64,000 bases of DNA from Candidatus Saccharimonadota bacterium. GTDB lineage: Bacteria; Patescibacteriota; Saccharimonadia; Saccharimonadales; Saccharimonadaceae. Of the stretch, positions 43,020-52,297 are shown piece after piece. The notes under the pieces are model-generated. The model was not told where the DNA came from. It searched no databases and was given only the letters and a program-made list of their open reading frames with translations. The stretch is from contig CAJPLV010000001.1 in NCBI GenBank assembly GCA_905371715.1, forward strand, positions 65,411 through 129,410, read 5' to 3'. The translations under genes were made by a program, and so were the position numbers. The first letter of the stretch is position 1. Each line of letters starts with the position of its first letter.

Positions 43020-44921
43020 TTATTTTGGCGGATCGCGCGGCGGAACTGATAGTGAAACTTGCTGCCGCAGCTGTTTGATGTACTGTTCGGGATTAGCTTC
43101 GATTGATGATAGCGGCGTGTTGGTGTATGGAGTTTGTGCGTCCGGTGCGGCGGGCGGCGTGTCGATTGGCTGCGGCGTTGGCTCGGACGAGGATTGCGCT
43201 AGCGCCGCCTGCATTGTATCTTGGGCTGGCGGCTGGTTTTGCTGCTGTGCTTTTGTGGCGGTGATTGATGCTTTGAGCGCGGATTCTTTGATTAAACGCT
43301 GCGCGGTTGCATTATCGGCGCGCGGAATTGATACGAAGAACGTACTTCCCTTTTTATACTCGCTTTCAACCCATAAGCGCCCGCCGATCGTTTCGGCAAG
43401 CCGGCGGCATAAGTATAATCCGAGGCCAGTGCCATTGATTTCGCGCGTGTCGGTGTTGTCGACGCGGTAGAATTTCTGGAATAAGTGCGCTTGGTCTTCG
43501 CGCGGAATACCGATGCCAGTGTCGGATACGCTGATAGTGACGTGCTTGTCATCGCCAGTGATATCGACAGCGACCGAGCCGGCAGGCGTGTATTTAATAG
43601 CGTTTTCAATAAGGTTCTGGACAATTTCGCGCAAATGATCGTTATCGACATTAGCATAAAAGATCGGGCTGACTTGTTTGGCGCCATCCTCGTTTTCCTC
43701 GTTTTGTGTCGGCCGGTAAATGAGGTCGAGTCCTTTTTCATCGGCGTGCGGCTTGAGTCCTTCGACGATGTCGCCGATGAACGGAATGACGTCAATGATG
43801 TGCGGGTCGTTTTTTAGGCGGTGGTCGTCGGCTCTGCTAATGTCAAGCAGGTCGGAGAACAGCCGCCCTAAGTGCTGCGCCGACTCGTGCGCTTTTGTAA
43901 TGTAGCCGCGCGCACGATCGTCGACTGAAGCGGTTTGCGGGTTGAGCGCTAGCCCCAAATAGCCTTCAATGCTTGCGACGGGCGTGCGCATTTCGTGGCT
44001 GGCGGTGCTGACGAATTCGGCGCGCTGGCGCTCGTCGCGGCGCTCGGCGGTGATATCGCGGAATACAACGATGACGCCGTCGTGCGCGTCGTCTGTGCCG
44101 ATCGGGCTGACGGAAATGTACGCTAAAAATGATTTGCCAGACTGCGTTTGCACGCTTAATGTATCGTCTTTTGCCGGCTTGTTGTTGCTGAGCGCGATCA
44201 TGACCGGATCGGTGCTGTCTGAAATATCCGTGCCGGTTGACGTCTGTAATTTCAAGATGGTCTTGTAATTGAACCCGACGGCATCTTGCTCTCCCCAGCC
44301 GATCATTTGCTGTGCGGCGGGATTGATAAGCTTCACCGTTCCTTTGTCGTCGAGTGCGAGTACGCCGTCGCCGATTGCGTTAATGACAACCTCCGATGTA
44401 CTCGCTGCCTTATCAAGCTTGGTGGCGAGCTCTTGATACGAGCGGTCTTTTGCGGCGTCGTGCGCGGCGGCGGATTGGCGCAGCCAAAACGGCAAGCCAG
44501 CGCAGAATGCGATCGCAAGCACGGCGATAATCGGCAGCGACTGCGCAACGGGTGTGCTTTCCATAATAACCTGCTGTGCGGCAAATGCGACGACGAGCCC
44601 GCCGAAGAGCGCAACCATTTGCTTACCAAGCACGCCGGCAATCGGCGCAAACATGACGAGTAAACTCATAAACGGCGAACGAACGCCGCCTGTCGTCATG
44701 ACAAGCGCAACCGCCATCACGCAGCAGAGCGCATAATTCAGCCAGCACGACACGGTAAGTTTATGGTACGGTGCGGCGAAATACGACGCTACGGCGACGA
44801 TGAGTGCCATTGCCGCAAGAATGCCCGGTATAACCGGCACGAATAATCGTTCGCTCGCAGCATCTGATCCGGCGGCAAGAGACCACGCGCATAGCCCGAC
44901 GATAGCGCCGCTTATAATCAT
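43020..44921 (-). CDS. Membrane sensor histidine kinase with PAS domain
   Basis: 633 residues. About six N-terminal membrane helices, a PAS-like domain (GDGVLALDDKGTVKLINPAAQQMIGW), HisKA with phospho-His in STASHEMRTPVAS, and an ATPase domain with NLIENAIKYTPAG, DTGIGIPRED and GTGLGL. A Pro/Gln-rich tail of about 90 residues follows, like that of its partner regulator. Orthodox kinase; the signal is unknown. Confidence 0.88.
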   Translation of the reverse strand: MIISGAIVGLCAWSLAAGSDAASERLFVPVIPGILAAMALIVAVASYFAAPYHKLTVSCWLNYALCCVMAVALVMTTGGVRSPFMSLLVMFAPIAGVLGKQMVALFGGLVVAFAAQQVIMESTPVAQSLPIIAVLAIAFCAGLPFWLRQSAAAHDAAKDRSYQELATKLDKAASTSEVVINAIGDGVLALDDKGTVKLINPAAQQMIGWGEQDAVGFNYKTILKLQTSTGTDISDSTDPVMIALSNNKPAKDDTLSVQTQSGKSFLAYISVSPIGTDDAHDGVIVVFRDITAERRDERQRAEFVSTASHEMRTPVASIEGYLGLALNPQTASVDDRARGYITKAHESAQHLGRLFSDLLDISRADDHRLKNDPHIIDVIPFIGDIVEGLKPHADEKGLDLIYRPTQNEENEDGAKQVSPIFYANVDNDHLREIVQNLIENAIKYTPAGSVAVDITGDDKHVTISVSDTGIGIPREDQAHLFQKFYRVDNTDTREINGTGLGLYLCRRLAETIGGRLWVESEYKKGSTFFVSIPRADNATAQRLIKESALKASITATKAQQQNQPPAQDTMQAALAQSSSEPTPQPIDTPPAAPDAQTPYTNTPLSSIEANPEQYIKQLRQQVSLSVPPRDPPK

Positions 44922-45124
44922 AATCGCTTCGCTCAGCCGACGATGCCAAAACCGGTTGATAAATTGAGCCGTAGCGCCCCCTAATTTCGTTAGTGCTTAT
45001 GTCTGCTTAGTAGTATATCGGGTTGTCTCGGAGGATTCAAGCACTGGATGCTCGTTGGCTTTATGCGAATCCCTGCGGTATAGCATAGGCGAAATAATTT
45101 TTAGCTATTTTTAAGGTTGTCGGA

Positions 45125-45130
45125 TATAAT
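45125..45130 (+). promoter_or_regulatory. TATAAT box 7 nt before htpX
   Basis: TATAAT followed by 7 nt and the htpX ATG; leaderless-type promoter. Confidence 0.55.
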
Positions 45131-45137
45131 AGAAATT

Positions 45138-45980
45138 ATGCGACAGATTTTCAAAACAACTCTTTTGATGACAGTACTGACGGTCTTATTTATGGCGGTC
45201 GGCTATATGATTGGCGGGCGATCCGGTATGCTGTTGGCGCTTGGGTTTGCAGCGGTTTCTAACGTTGTGACGTATTTCTTCAGCGACTCAATTGTACTGA
45301 AGATGCAAGGCGCCCAGCCGCTTGGCGATCGGTATCCGCAGGTTGAGCGGATTGTGCAGCGCCTCACTGCTCTTGACAACCTGCCAATGCCGAAACTATA
45401 TTATGTCGACACACCGATTCCAAACGCTTTTGCGACGGGGCGTTCGCCGAAGCATGCGGCGGTGGCGGTAACATCGGGTATTATGGAAATTCTAACAGAC
45501 GACGAGCTTGAGGCGGTATTAGCGCATGAGCTAGGACATGTGAAGAACCGCGATATGCTCGTGTCGACAGTTGTCGCAACGGTAGCGGGCGCAATTAGCT
45601 ATTTAGCGCAATTTGCTTTTTTCTTTGGCGGCTCGGACGACGAGGACGCAAACCCGCTTGCGATGATTTTAATGGCGATACTGGCGCCGATTGCCGCGAT
45701 GATGATTCAGATGGCGGTGTCGCGCAGCCGCGAGTATCTAGCAGATGAGCATAGCCACGATGTGCTTGGCACGGGCGAGCCGCTTGCACGAGCGCTCCGC
45801 AAGCTTGAAGATTGGAAATATTCGCAGCCGCCGATCGGCGCGTCGCCTGCACAGGAAGCGTCGGCGCACCTCATGTTTGCGAATATGTTCTCAATGCAAG
45901 GACTGGCGGCACTCTTTTCGACGCATCCGTCGACCGAAGATCGTGTTGAACGGCTGAAAGAACTTGACGAAGGCAACTAG
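45138..45980 (+). CDS. htpX: Zinc metalloprotease HtpX (M48)
   Basis: 280 residues from ATG 45138 (MRQIFKTTLL). Two membrane helices at the start, HELGHVKNRDM with the HExxH zinc site, two more helices, then SREYLADEHSH with the third ligand. Membrane protein quality control. The GTG of the next gene overlaps its TAG stop. Confidence 0.93.
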   Translation: MRQIFKTTLLMTVLTVLFMAVGYMIGGRSGMLLALGFAAVSNVVTYFFSDSIVLKMQGAQPLGDRYPQVERIVQRLTALDNLPMPKLYYVDTPIPNAFATGRSPKHAAVAVTSGIMEILTDDELEAVLAHELGHVKNRDMLVSTVVATVAGAISYLAQFAFFFGGSDDEDANPLAMILMAILAPIAAMMIQMAVSRSREYLADEHSHDVLGTGEPLARALRKLEDWKYSQPPIGASPAQEASAHLMFANMFSMQGLAALFSTHPSTEDRVERLKELDEGN

Positions 45981-46801
45981 TGGCGTGTAACAGCTGGCGG
46001 GATAGGATTGTTCACCGGTGGCTGCGTATTCCCTATCGCCTATCGGTGCGATACAAGCGATTGCGGCGTCCGTTTGCGACAACGTACGTACTGATCCACG
46101 GGCTCGCGGATACGGGCGCGCTGTGGCAGCCGCTACTTGCGCAGTTGCCGAAACAGAGTAACTATATTGTGGTAGATTTGCTCGGTCATGGTGAATCGCC
46201 GCAGCCGCATGACGAATCAATCTATCGCGCATCGGAACAGGCGCGGCATGTGCTTACGACCTGTGTGGCAGCAGGACTATCTGGTCCTGTTGTACTGATT
46301 GGACATTCGTTCGGCGCGTTAGTGGCGACGGAGTTTTCGCATATGTACCGCGGGATTGTACGGCAGGAGGTGCTCGTGTCGCCGCCGATTTACCGCGATG
46401 AAACGGGCAGCCGGCGCGATTGGCTGCGTCAAGATAAATTACTGCGTAGCGTTTACCGCCAGGTATTGAAAACGCCCAACTTGGTAGTGGCGGGTTATGA
46501 GCTGGGCGATAAGTTGGGTGCGCTTGGATTTTCGCACACGCAGTTATCGAAAAACACGTTTGCGGGATTTGAGAATACGCTGCGAGCGGGTATTATAAGC
46601 CAGCGGACGGGGCGACTATTGCGGCACATAACGATTCCGACAACAATCATCTACGGGCGGCTTGATCCGCTGTTAGTGGCGCGCAACTTTACTGCTCTTG
46701 CGCGGGTAAACTCACATATTACCGTGCGTCCGCTATCAACTGGACACGCGATTCGCGAGCGTACGCTGCGCGAAATTGTGACGGTAATACAATCTCGCTA
46801 G
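45980..46801 (+). CDS. Alpha/beta hydrolase
   Basis: 273 residues. Oxyanion HGLADTG, VVDLLGHGES, nucleophile elbow GHSFG, acid in IYGRLDPLL and His in LSTGHAIRE. Substrate unknown. GTG 45980 touches the htpX stop, so they are one operon. Confidence 0.82.
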   Translation: MACNSWRDRIVHRWLRIPYRLSVRYKRLRRPFATTYVLIHGLADTGALWQPLLAQLPKQSNYIVVDLLGHGESPQPHDESIYRASEQARHVLTTCVAAGLSGPVVLIGHSFGALVATEFSHMYRGIVRQEVLVSPPIYRDETGSRRDWLRQDKLLRSVYRQVLKTPNLVVAGYELGDKLGALGFSHTQLSKNTFAGFENTLRAGIISQRTGRLLRHITIPTTIIYGRLDPLLVARNFTALARVNSHITVRPLSTGHAIRERTLREIVTVIQSR

Positions 46802-46893
46802 CATACGTGCGTTTGAGAGCAGATCCTCTTGGCTGAGTGGTGCTGCCGGCTTCTAGCTGTTGCGGCTTGGCAGTAGGTGGAGCTATTGATCTC

Positions 46894-49680
46894 TTAATAT
46901 CGCGGCGGCAATTCAATTGTGTAATCTGTAGTGATGTTGCCTGTTGTGTTGGAAATGTAGTTTGCCGCCCAGAGATATGCGTCGGCGCGCATGTTGATAA
47001 TTTCGGCAGGATCATTATACCCATCAACATCTCCCGCTCCGCGTCTGTCGCTGCCGAATGTCCGGCGCAATTGAAGCTCGCGCGCAAGCACGGGACCATT
47101 AATGCGCAGCTGCTGGTTGCATGTATTGGCATTGAGCCCGTTTGCATAATTAACGCCGCGCGCACGAATCGCCGTGAGGTTTGGCGTTTCGTCGACTTCG
47201 CATGTCGAGACGATGCCATCTTGCGTGTTGTTTTTGTTTGGTGTCGCCGCAAGCCACGCATCCACCTGCGTGACATTATTCCGTATGATGATGTTGCTTG
47301 CGACTATGACGAGCTGCGTGATATCGCTTGATTTATGGTAACTTGACGGAGCGTAGGTGATATTGCCGTCAATAATAACGGTCCCTGCGCTTTTGATGAT
47401 AATTGATTTGCCTGCACCGACTTCGCCGCTGATTTTTACGACGCGCGCTGTGGCGTTATAAACGCCGGATGCCATACCGCCAAGTGAAACATTACCGGAG
47501 TGATTGCGTACATTTGAGGTAAATTGTCCGCCAATGTTTGGTTGCGCCGGAATCGTTCCCCATTTTCCGTAGCCGCCGCCTGGTATGCCGGCGTTTGCAA
47601 ACGATAAATTATTGCGGGTCGCTTCGGTTGAAGTGCTCGCATTTGCTGCGCCCGCGCCGACGCCCGACAGTCCGCCAGCTGATGCCGACCGAATCACGCC
47701 GTTCTGCGGCGTCGTCATGCCGTATTCGCCCCAGCTGCCGAAGAGCTGTCCGCTGTCGGCGAGAGAGCTCATTGCGGTGATGATTGACGATCGCGTGTAT
47801 TGTGTGGCGGGCAGACCGGTAACAACGCCGGAGTTTGATCCGACGCGAATACCATTACCCCAAACTTGCACAGACGGCTTTTTTGCAATACGGTAACATT
47901 TTGGATACGCAACCCGGCGGTGCGTATCGCCGCCTGCACGCGTGTCCCAATTGTAATGGCGGATAGTCATGGTTCGGCATACGAGATCGCCGACTTGCGC
48001 GCCTGTCGTTTTCAGCTTTTCATTGTTCACTTGGTTGCCGCCGCTGTTTAGGGCAGAGATGACGGCGCTTGCGAGAGTGTTGCAATCTGATGCATAATTA
48101 TGCAAGCTTGGATTATCTTTCATCCACTCGCAGGCGTGAGCAGTTGAGCCAAAGTCAGCTTCAGCATAGCGCAATGATCCGGAACTTGTTTTATTAAATA
48201 TTTGATTAAAGACAGTTGTTACAGCACTCTCTCCGCCGGCTGATTGGATAACTGCGTTCGGGATTTTGAAGTCGTATGTGCCCCAATCTACCCCGATATT
48301 ACGCAAAACACCGCCTTCGTTTTGGATGATACTTGGCGCATCGACTTGCGTATCTTGATTGGTAGCGCCAATTGACGTGCTGCCGTCGCCGATTTTTGGA
48401 ATGAGGTCAAAGGTTGATTTGACAACGAAGCAGGCCGGAACGGAGTTGTCCCATACATGATCTATGGAAGTGTTCCAATACCATGCAACTTTTTGACATA
48501 CATACCAGCCTATTTTGCTGCCATCGCTTGGTATGCGCATGCCGAGGCAATCATCGTCATAGCTGTATAGACTGAGTGCATCTGGTTTAATAAAAATGGT
48601 ATCCCAACTGCGGTATTTTTGCCCTGAGCACTGTGTCTTGGCGGGAGGATCTGCACCTCGCCACACAACTATTTTTGTGTCGCTGCCACAGCTGTTCCAG
48701 TTTTGGCGTTCACAATTTACAACCTCATGATAGTTGCGGAAAAACGTGTTTTTGATATTTATTTTTAGCTCAAGTTCTTGCCTTCCGTATCCAGGTAATT
48801 CAACGTTGCGTAAGTTGCTCGAAAAGCGTGCGAGCTCACCTGAGCCTATTGTCGGCTGATCGGATGCATGATTGATTGCACCCCATCCATCCGGCTGAGA
48901 ATTCTTATAGTTTTTGTAAGACGTGTAACCAGAACCAGATTTGGCGACAGCATACGTTTGTCCGTTAACATCCCAGCCTTGCGGTTTGGCGCGCCGGCGC
49001 AGCCAGAAATTTGTGCCCTCAGTGTCGCAATTAATAGATTTTCCGCTATAGGTTTTTACGATATTTCCGAATTTTCGTGCCAAGCAGCTCGTCCCATTAA
49101 ACCTCACTCTTTCTGCAGGACCGCCAGGTTTAGCAACGCCGTTAATATCAATTTCTAGCTCAAGCTGATCATTTGAATTAATCCACCACCATATACCGTG
49201 TCCGCCGCGGTGACCTCGATCAAAGAATATACTACCGTTAGAGTCTTTGTGTCCATTCAGATTGAGCACGCGCACATTGCGTCCGCCCCCACCGATGGAA
49301 AATAATGAGTAGATGTGGGTATCGCTTGAAAACTGCGTGTTCCACGATCCGCGGATATTTGCACGCAGCTTAGTGGCATTCCAATCTACCCAAATAGGAT
49401 TATCTGGCGTTGACCCCGCCTCGCTTAAGTAGCTAGATCCTGGATTTGAGAGCCAGAACACGGCGCATGGATATGAAAGGAACCTACTGTCTCCACACGG
49501 ATTGCCACCCCAGCCAGTTTCTTCTGCACGATTTCGACCTGAATTCTTTCCATTGCTGCCTCGCCATGCATTTGCTTGTTGATACATGCACGCCGTCAGT
49601 ACGAATGCCACGCTTACCACCAACAAAATTGTCCGTGCAACATTTTTACCTAATGTCTGGCTAAAATATGTACGCATCAC
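46894..49680 (-). CDS. Large secreted Cys-rich surface protein
   Basis: 928 residues with an N-terminal signal region (ARTILLVVSVAFVLTAC) containing a lipobox-like LTAC and, a little later, ANA-W, so it may be a lipoprotein or be cut by signal peptidase I. The mature part is Gly/Asn/Ser-rich with many Cys pairs (NPCGDSRFLSYPC, CERQNWNSC) and a C-terminal beta-rich repeat-like segment (GKSIIIKSAGTVIIDGNITY). I recognise no family. It overlaps the small membrane gene by 4 nt. Confidence 0.6.
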   Translation of the reverse strand: MMRTYFSQTLGKNVARTILLVVSVAFVLTACMYQQANAWRGSNGKNSGRNRAEETGWGGNPCGDSRFLSYPCAVFWLSNPGSSYLSEAGSTPDNPIWVDWNATKLRANIRGSWNTQFSSDTHIYSLFSIGGGGRNVRVLNLNGHKDSNGSIFFDRGHRGGHGIWWWINSNDQLELEIDINGVAKPGGPAERVRFNGTSCLARKFGNIVKTYSGKSINCDTEGTNFWLRRRAKPQGWDVNGQTYAVAKSGSGYTSYKNYKNSQPDGWGAINHASDQPTIGSGELARFSSNLRNVELPGYGRQELELKINIKNTFFRNYHEVVNCERQNWNSCGSDTKIVVWRGADPPAKTQCSGQKYRSWDTIFIKPDALSLYSYDDDCLGMRIPSDGSKIGWYVCQKVAWYWNTSIDHVWDNSVPACFVVKSTFDLIPKIGDGSTSIGATNQDTQVDAPSIIQNEGGVLRNIGVDWGTYDFKIPNAVIQSAGGESAVTTVFNQIFNKTSSGSLRYAEADFGSTAHACEWMKDNPSLHNYASDCNTLASAVISALNSGGNQVNNEKLKTTGAQVGDLVCRTMTIRHYNWDTRAGGDTHRRVAYPKCYRIAKKPSVQVWGNGIRVGSNSGVVTGLPATQYTRSSIITAMSSLADSGQLFGSWGEYGMTTPQNGVIRSASAGGLSGVGAGAANASTSTEATRNNLSFANAGIPGGGYGKWGTIPAQPNIGGQFTSNVRNHSGNVSLGGMASGVYNATARVVKISGEVGAGKSIIIKSAGTVIIDGNITYAPSSYHKSSDITQLVIVASNIIIRNNVTQVDAWLAATPNKNNTQDGIVSTCEVDETPNLTAIRARGVNYANGLNANTCNQQLRINGPVLARELQLRRTFGSDRRGAGDVDGYNDPAEIINMRADAYLWAANYISNTTGNITTDYTIELPPRY

Positions 49681-50147
49681 TGTGGCTTACCTTGGTTGTT
49701 TTGAGTGACACCTCCACGCAAAGCCTCCATTTGTTGTAAGCTTGTCATCGTTTGTAGCTTTGGACTTGGATAGATGCCTTTATCGGCAAGTGCGACTATT
49801 TTGTGGTATGTATTATTAAGCTCATCGGTTTGCGATCCGGTATTGATAAGTGCGAGGTAGTAATAGCGCATATACAGGCACGAGGCATCATTGTCACTGC
49901 CACTTTTTGATGTAATAGTTGAAACAAGGTCTTTTAACTTAGCGGTGTCAGATAGCGATTCATTATATTTCGCAACAAGATTATCGTTGCAGATATTTTT
50001 TGATACGACCACTCGTTCATCTAGTTGTTTTATACCGGCATATAACCACCCTATGGCGAGTGCGCCGCCGATACCGCCGATGATAATAATTACTATAGCA
50101 GCACGACTTTTTGTGCCCAGCGTAATCCCTACCTTTTTCTTGCTCAT
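49677..50147 (-). CDS. Small single-pass membrane protein paired with the Cys-rich surface protein
   Basis: 156 residues from ATG 50147 (MSKKKVGITLG), with TATACT 6 nt upstream. One membrane helix (AAIVIIIIGGIGGALAIGWLY) and an outside domain with two Cys. Overlap with the downstream gene suggests a two-component surface complex. Confidence 0.6.
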   Translation of the reverse strand: MSKKKVGITLGTKSRAAIVIIIIGGIGGALAIGWLYAGIKQLDERVVVSKNICNDNLVAKYNESLSDTAKLKDLVSTITSKSGSDNDASCLYMRYYYLALINTGSQTDELNNTYHKIVALADKGIYPSPKLQTMTSLQQMEALRGGVTQNNQGKPQ

Positions 50148-50193
50148 GCTTCCAGTATATCGCAAGACGAAGCTGCCGGCAATAATAAAACAT

Positions 50194-50210
50194 CGCCGCA
50201 GGGTGCGGCG
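50194..50210 (-). terminator. Terminator after tRNA-Glu
   Basis: Read on the minus strand, CGCCGCA / TGCGGCG (7 bp) with a 3-nt loop, then a T-rich ATGTTTTATTATT. Confidence 0.6.
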
Positions 50211-50239
50211 TGTGTTGATGAGGCTTGTCGTAATTTTCG

Positions 50240-50314
50240 TGGTGATCGTACCGGGAATCGAACCCGGATTGCCAGGATGAGAACCTGATGTCCTAACCGT
50301 TAGACGATACGACC
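50240..50314 (-). tRNA. tRNA-Glu (CTC)
   Basis: Cloverleaf on the minus strand: 5' GGTCGTA acceptor, D-arm with GTTAGGAC, anticodon loop TTCTCAT (CTC), T-arm CCGGGTTCGATTCCCGG, and an encoded CCA. Confidence 0.93.
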
Positions 50315-50337
50315 TAGCGTCATCTACTATATCAAAA

Positions 50338-50730
50338 TTACTCGTTCGCGTCTACCGCTGAATTGCCGATCTGCTGTACGATTTCAAGCAGGCGCCGCGG
50401 CGTAATCTCCGCTTTCACGAAATATGCGTCGACATTGCGTTCAATTTCTTGGCGCGTTTCTTCGTCTTGATCAAAATTCGTCATGACGGCAACATGCGAA
50501 TGCTTTGCGACCGGATTCTTTTTGATTTCATGCAAGATTTCTTGTCCGCGCAGTTCTGGCAGCATGATGTCAAGCAATACCAAGTCGTACGCTTTGTTGG
50601 TTGCCATCACCAGCCCGTCGCGCCCGTCGATCGCCCATTCGACGTCGTAACCTGCCTGGCGCAAACTGCGCACATACATTTCGCCGATGAACCGGTCGTC
50701 TTCAATCATTAAAATTGTCTTTATCGCCAT
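50338..50730 (-). CDS. Single-domain response regulator
   Basis: 130 residues from ATG 50730 (MAIKTILMIEDD), preceded by GGAG. Receiver domain only: EDD pocket, LVLLDIMLPE with the phospho-Asp, MTNF and FVKAE. No output domain, so it works by protein contact. It follows its kinase by 13 nt; tRNA-Glu is 23 nt downstream. Confidence 0.85.
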   Translation of the reverse strand: MAIKTILMIEDDRFIGEMYVRSLRQAGYDVEWAIDGRDGLVMATNKAYDLVLLDIMLPELRGQEILHEIKKNPVAKHSHVAVMTNFDQDEETRQEIERNVDAYFVKAEITPRRLLEIVQQIGNSAVDANE

Positions 50731-50743
50731 AGTGTAAACTCCT

Positions 50744-52297
50744 TTATCCTGAATAGGTTGCGTGATTGGTAATTGATTCGCCATGCCGCGCGACGAGCGC
50801 CGTGTTAATATGTCCGTTTGCTTGCAAGGTTTCGGCGACGCTGGCGTAGACCGGCAGCGTGAATGAAAACGTTGAGCCGACGCCTTCGGTGCTTGATACG
50901 CTGATCGTGCCGCCGTGGCTTTCAACGATTGCTTTACAAATGTACAGCCCAATTCCTGTGCCGGCGACGGTTTCGCGCGAGCGGTGCGAGCGGTAGAATT
51001 TGTGGAATAGATTGCCAACGACGTTTGCCGGCATACCGATACCATTGTCGACAACCGAAACCTTCACGAACGCGCCTTCAACAGCAGCGTTAACACGCAC
51101 AATACCACCGTTATTTGAATATTTTATACCATTATCAATTAGATTTGATAAAACTTCGCTAATGCTTGACGGGTCGGCGGCGACAGTCGGCAAATTATCG
51201 GGAATATCAACAACGAGCTGGCGGTGCTGCGACGAAGCGCGTAAGTTCATGTCGTCGCGGATTGTTTGGTAAATGTGCGCGAGCGACTCTTCGCTGAGAT
51301 GGATTTTCAAGTGCCGCCGGTCGTATTTGCTTGTGTTCAAAATATTGTTGATATAGCCGGACAGGCGGTTGCCGCTGACGATAAGGCGCTGAAATAGCTC
51401 TTTCTGCTCGGCGGTAAGTACGTCTTCAAGCTCAAGCGACAGCACATCTAAGTAGCCGCGAATGACTGTAATCGGACCGCGCAATTCGTGCGCCGCAAAC
51501 GAGATAAAATCTAGCCCGTCGTCTTCCGGCTGGTAAATATCTGATTCGTCGTACGCGATTAGGACGACTTCGGTGGCGCTCCCCTGTTCAAAGCTGGCGG
51601 TTACGTTGAAGATTCGCCGGTCTTCGTCGCCGATGATTTTATTTGGTACGCGCAGCCAAGTTTGCTGGGCATGTACCGTGTTGGTCTCGCAAGCGGCGAG
51701 CCAATTTGTAAAATCGTCTGGCTCATCGAATAATAACTCTAATTTGAGCGCACCCTCTTTCGTTTGCTTGACGGGTGCTGCGCGGTTGGCGAACGAAATC
51801 TCGCCGGCGGTATTCATGACGACGATGCCGGTGTTTGTCTGATTGAGCGCAGTGAGCAGTGTTTTATGGCGCTGCACTGCGTGCGAGTCGTCTGCATCAG
51901 CATTGTCGGCGGAATTATTCTTGTAAATGTACAGCAGCATATCGTGAAAACCGTCTTTAGCATAGCGCGGTAAATTTGGATTGCCGAGCGGCTGGTCGAC
52001 AGTTTGTCCGGCGGCGCGCGCGATCGCAGTTGCTAAATCGCGCAAGGGAGCCAGCAAAAACAGCATTAAATAAATATTCAGCGCTACAGACGTTATAATT
52101 GTTGCGCCCATCGTGATGATAAACGGCAGCGCGTCGATGTGCGCGCCTGCCACGATTAACGCCCCGCCGACTACCAATACGACGAGCAGCTGCGTGAGAA
52201 GCGAAAGCAAGATCGCGTTCCGGCGGTAAATTCTCCAGTAGTCGCGCATTTCGGCGACGCGCTTCGGCGCATGGCGCGTGTTTTTCCCTAATGCCAC
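50744..52297 (-). CDS. Membrane histidine kinase with PAS-like region
   Basis: 517 residues: two N-terminal helices (LLSLLTQLLVVLVVGGALIV; FIITMGATIITSVALNIYL), HAMP-like and PAS-like regions, HisKA SFAAHELRGPITV and ATPase NLIDNGIKYSN, DNGIGMP, GTGIGL. Overlaps the DUF3048 gene by 10 nt and precedes the receiver gene, making a three-gene operon. Confidence 0.88.
   Translation of the reverse strand: MALGKNTRHAPKRVAEMRDYWRIYRRNAILLSLLTQLLVVLVVGGALIVAGAHIDALPFIITMGATIITSVALNIYLMLFLLAPLRDLATAIARAAGQTVDQPLGNPNLPRYAKDGFHDMLLYIYKNNSADNADADDSHAVQRHKTLLTALNQTNTGIVVMNTAGEISFANRAAPVKQTKEGALKLELLFDEPDDFTNWLAACETNTVHAQQTWLRVPNKIIGDEDRRIFNVTASFEQGSATEVVLIAYDESDIYQPEDDGLDFISFAAHELRGPITVIRGYLDVLSLELEDVLTAEQKELFQRLIVSGNRLSGYINNILNTSKYDRRHLKIHLSEESLAHIYQTIRDDMNLRASSQHRQLVVDIPDNLPTVAADPSSISEVLSNLIDNGIKYSNNGGIVRVNAAVEGAFVKVSVVDNGIGMPANVVGNLFHKFYRSHRSRETVAGTGIGLYICKAIVESHGGTISVSSTEGVGSTFSFTLPVYASVAETLQANGHINTALVARHGESITNHATYSG

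Noticed and set aside
50731-51054. Longer N-terminus for the single-domain response regulator
   Set aside because: The extension overlaps the kinase gene in another frame; ATG 50730 with GGAG begins the receiver domain.
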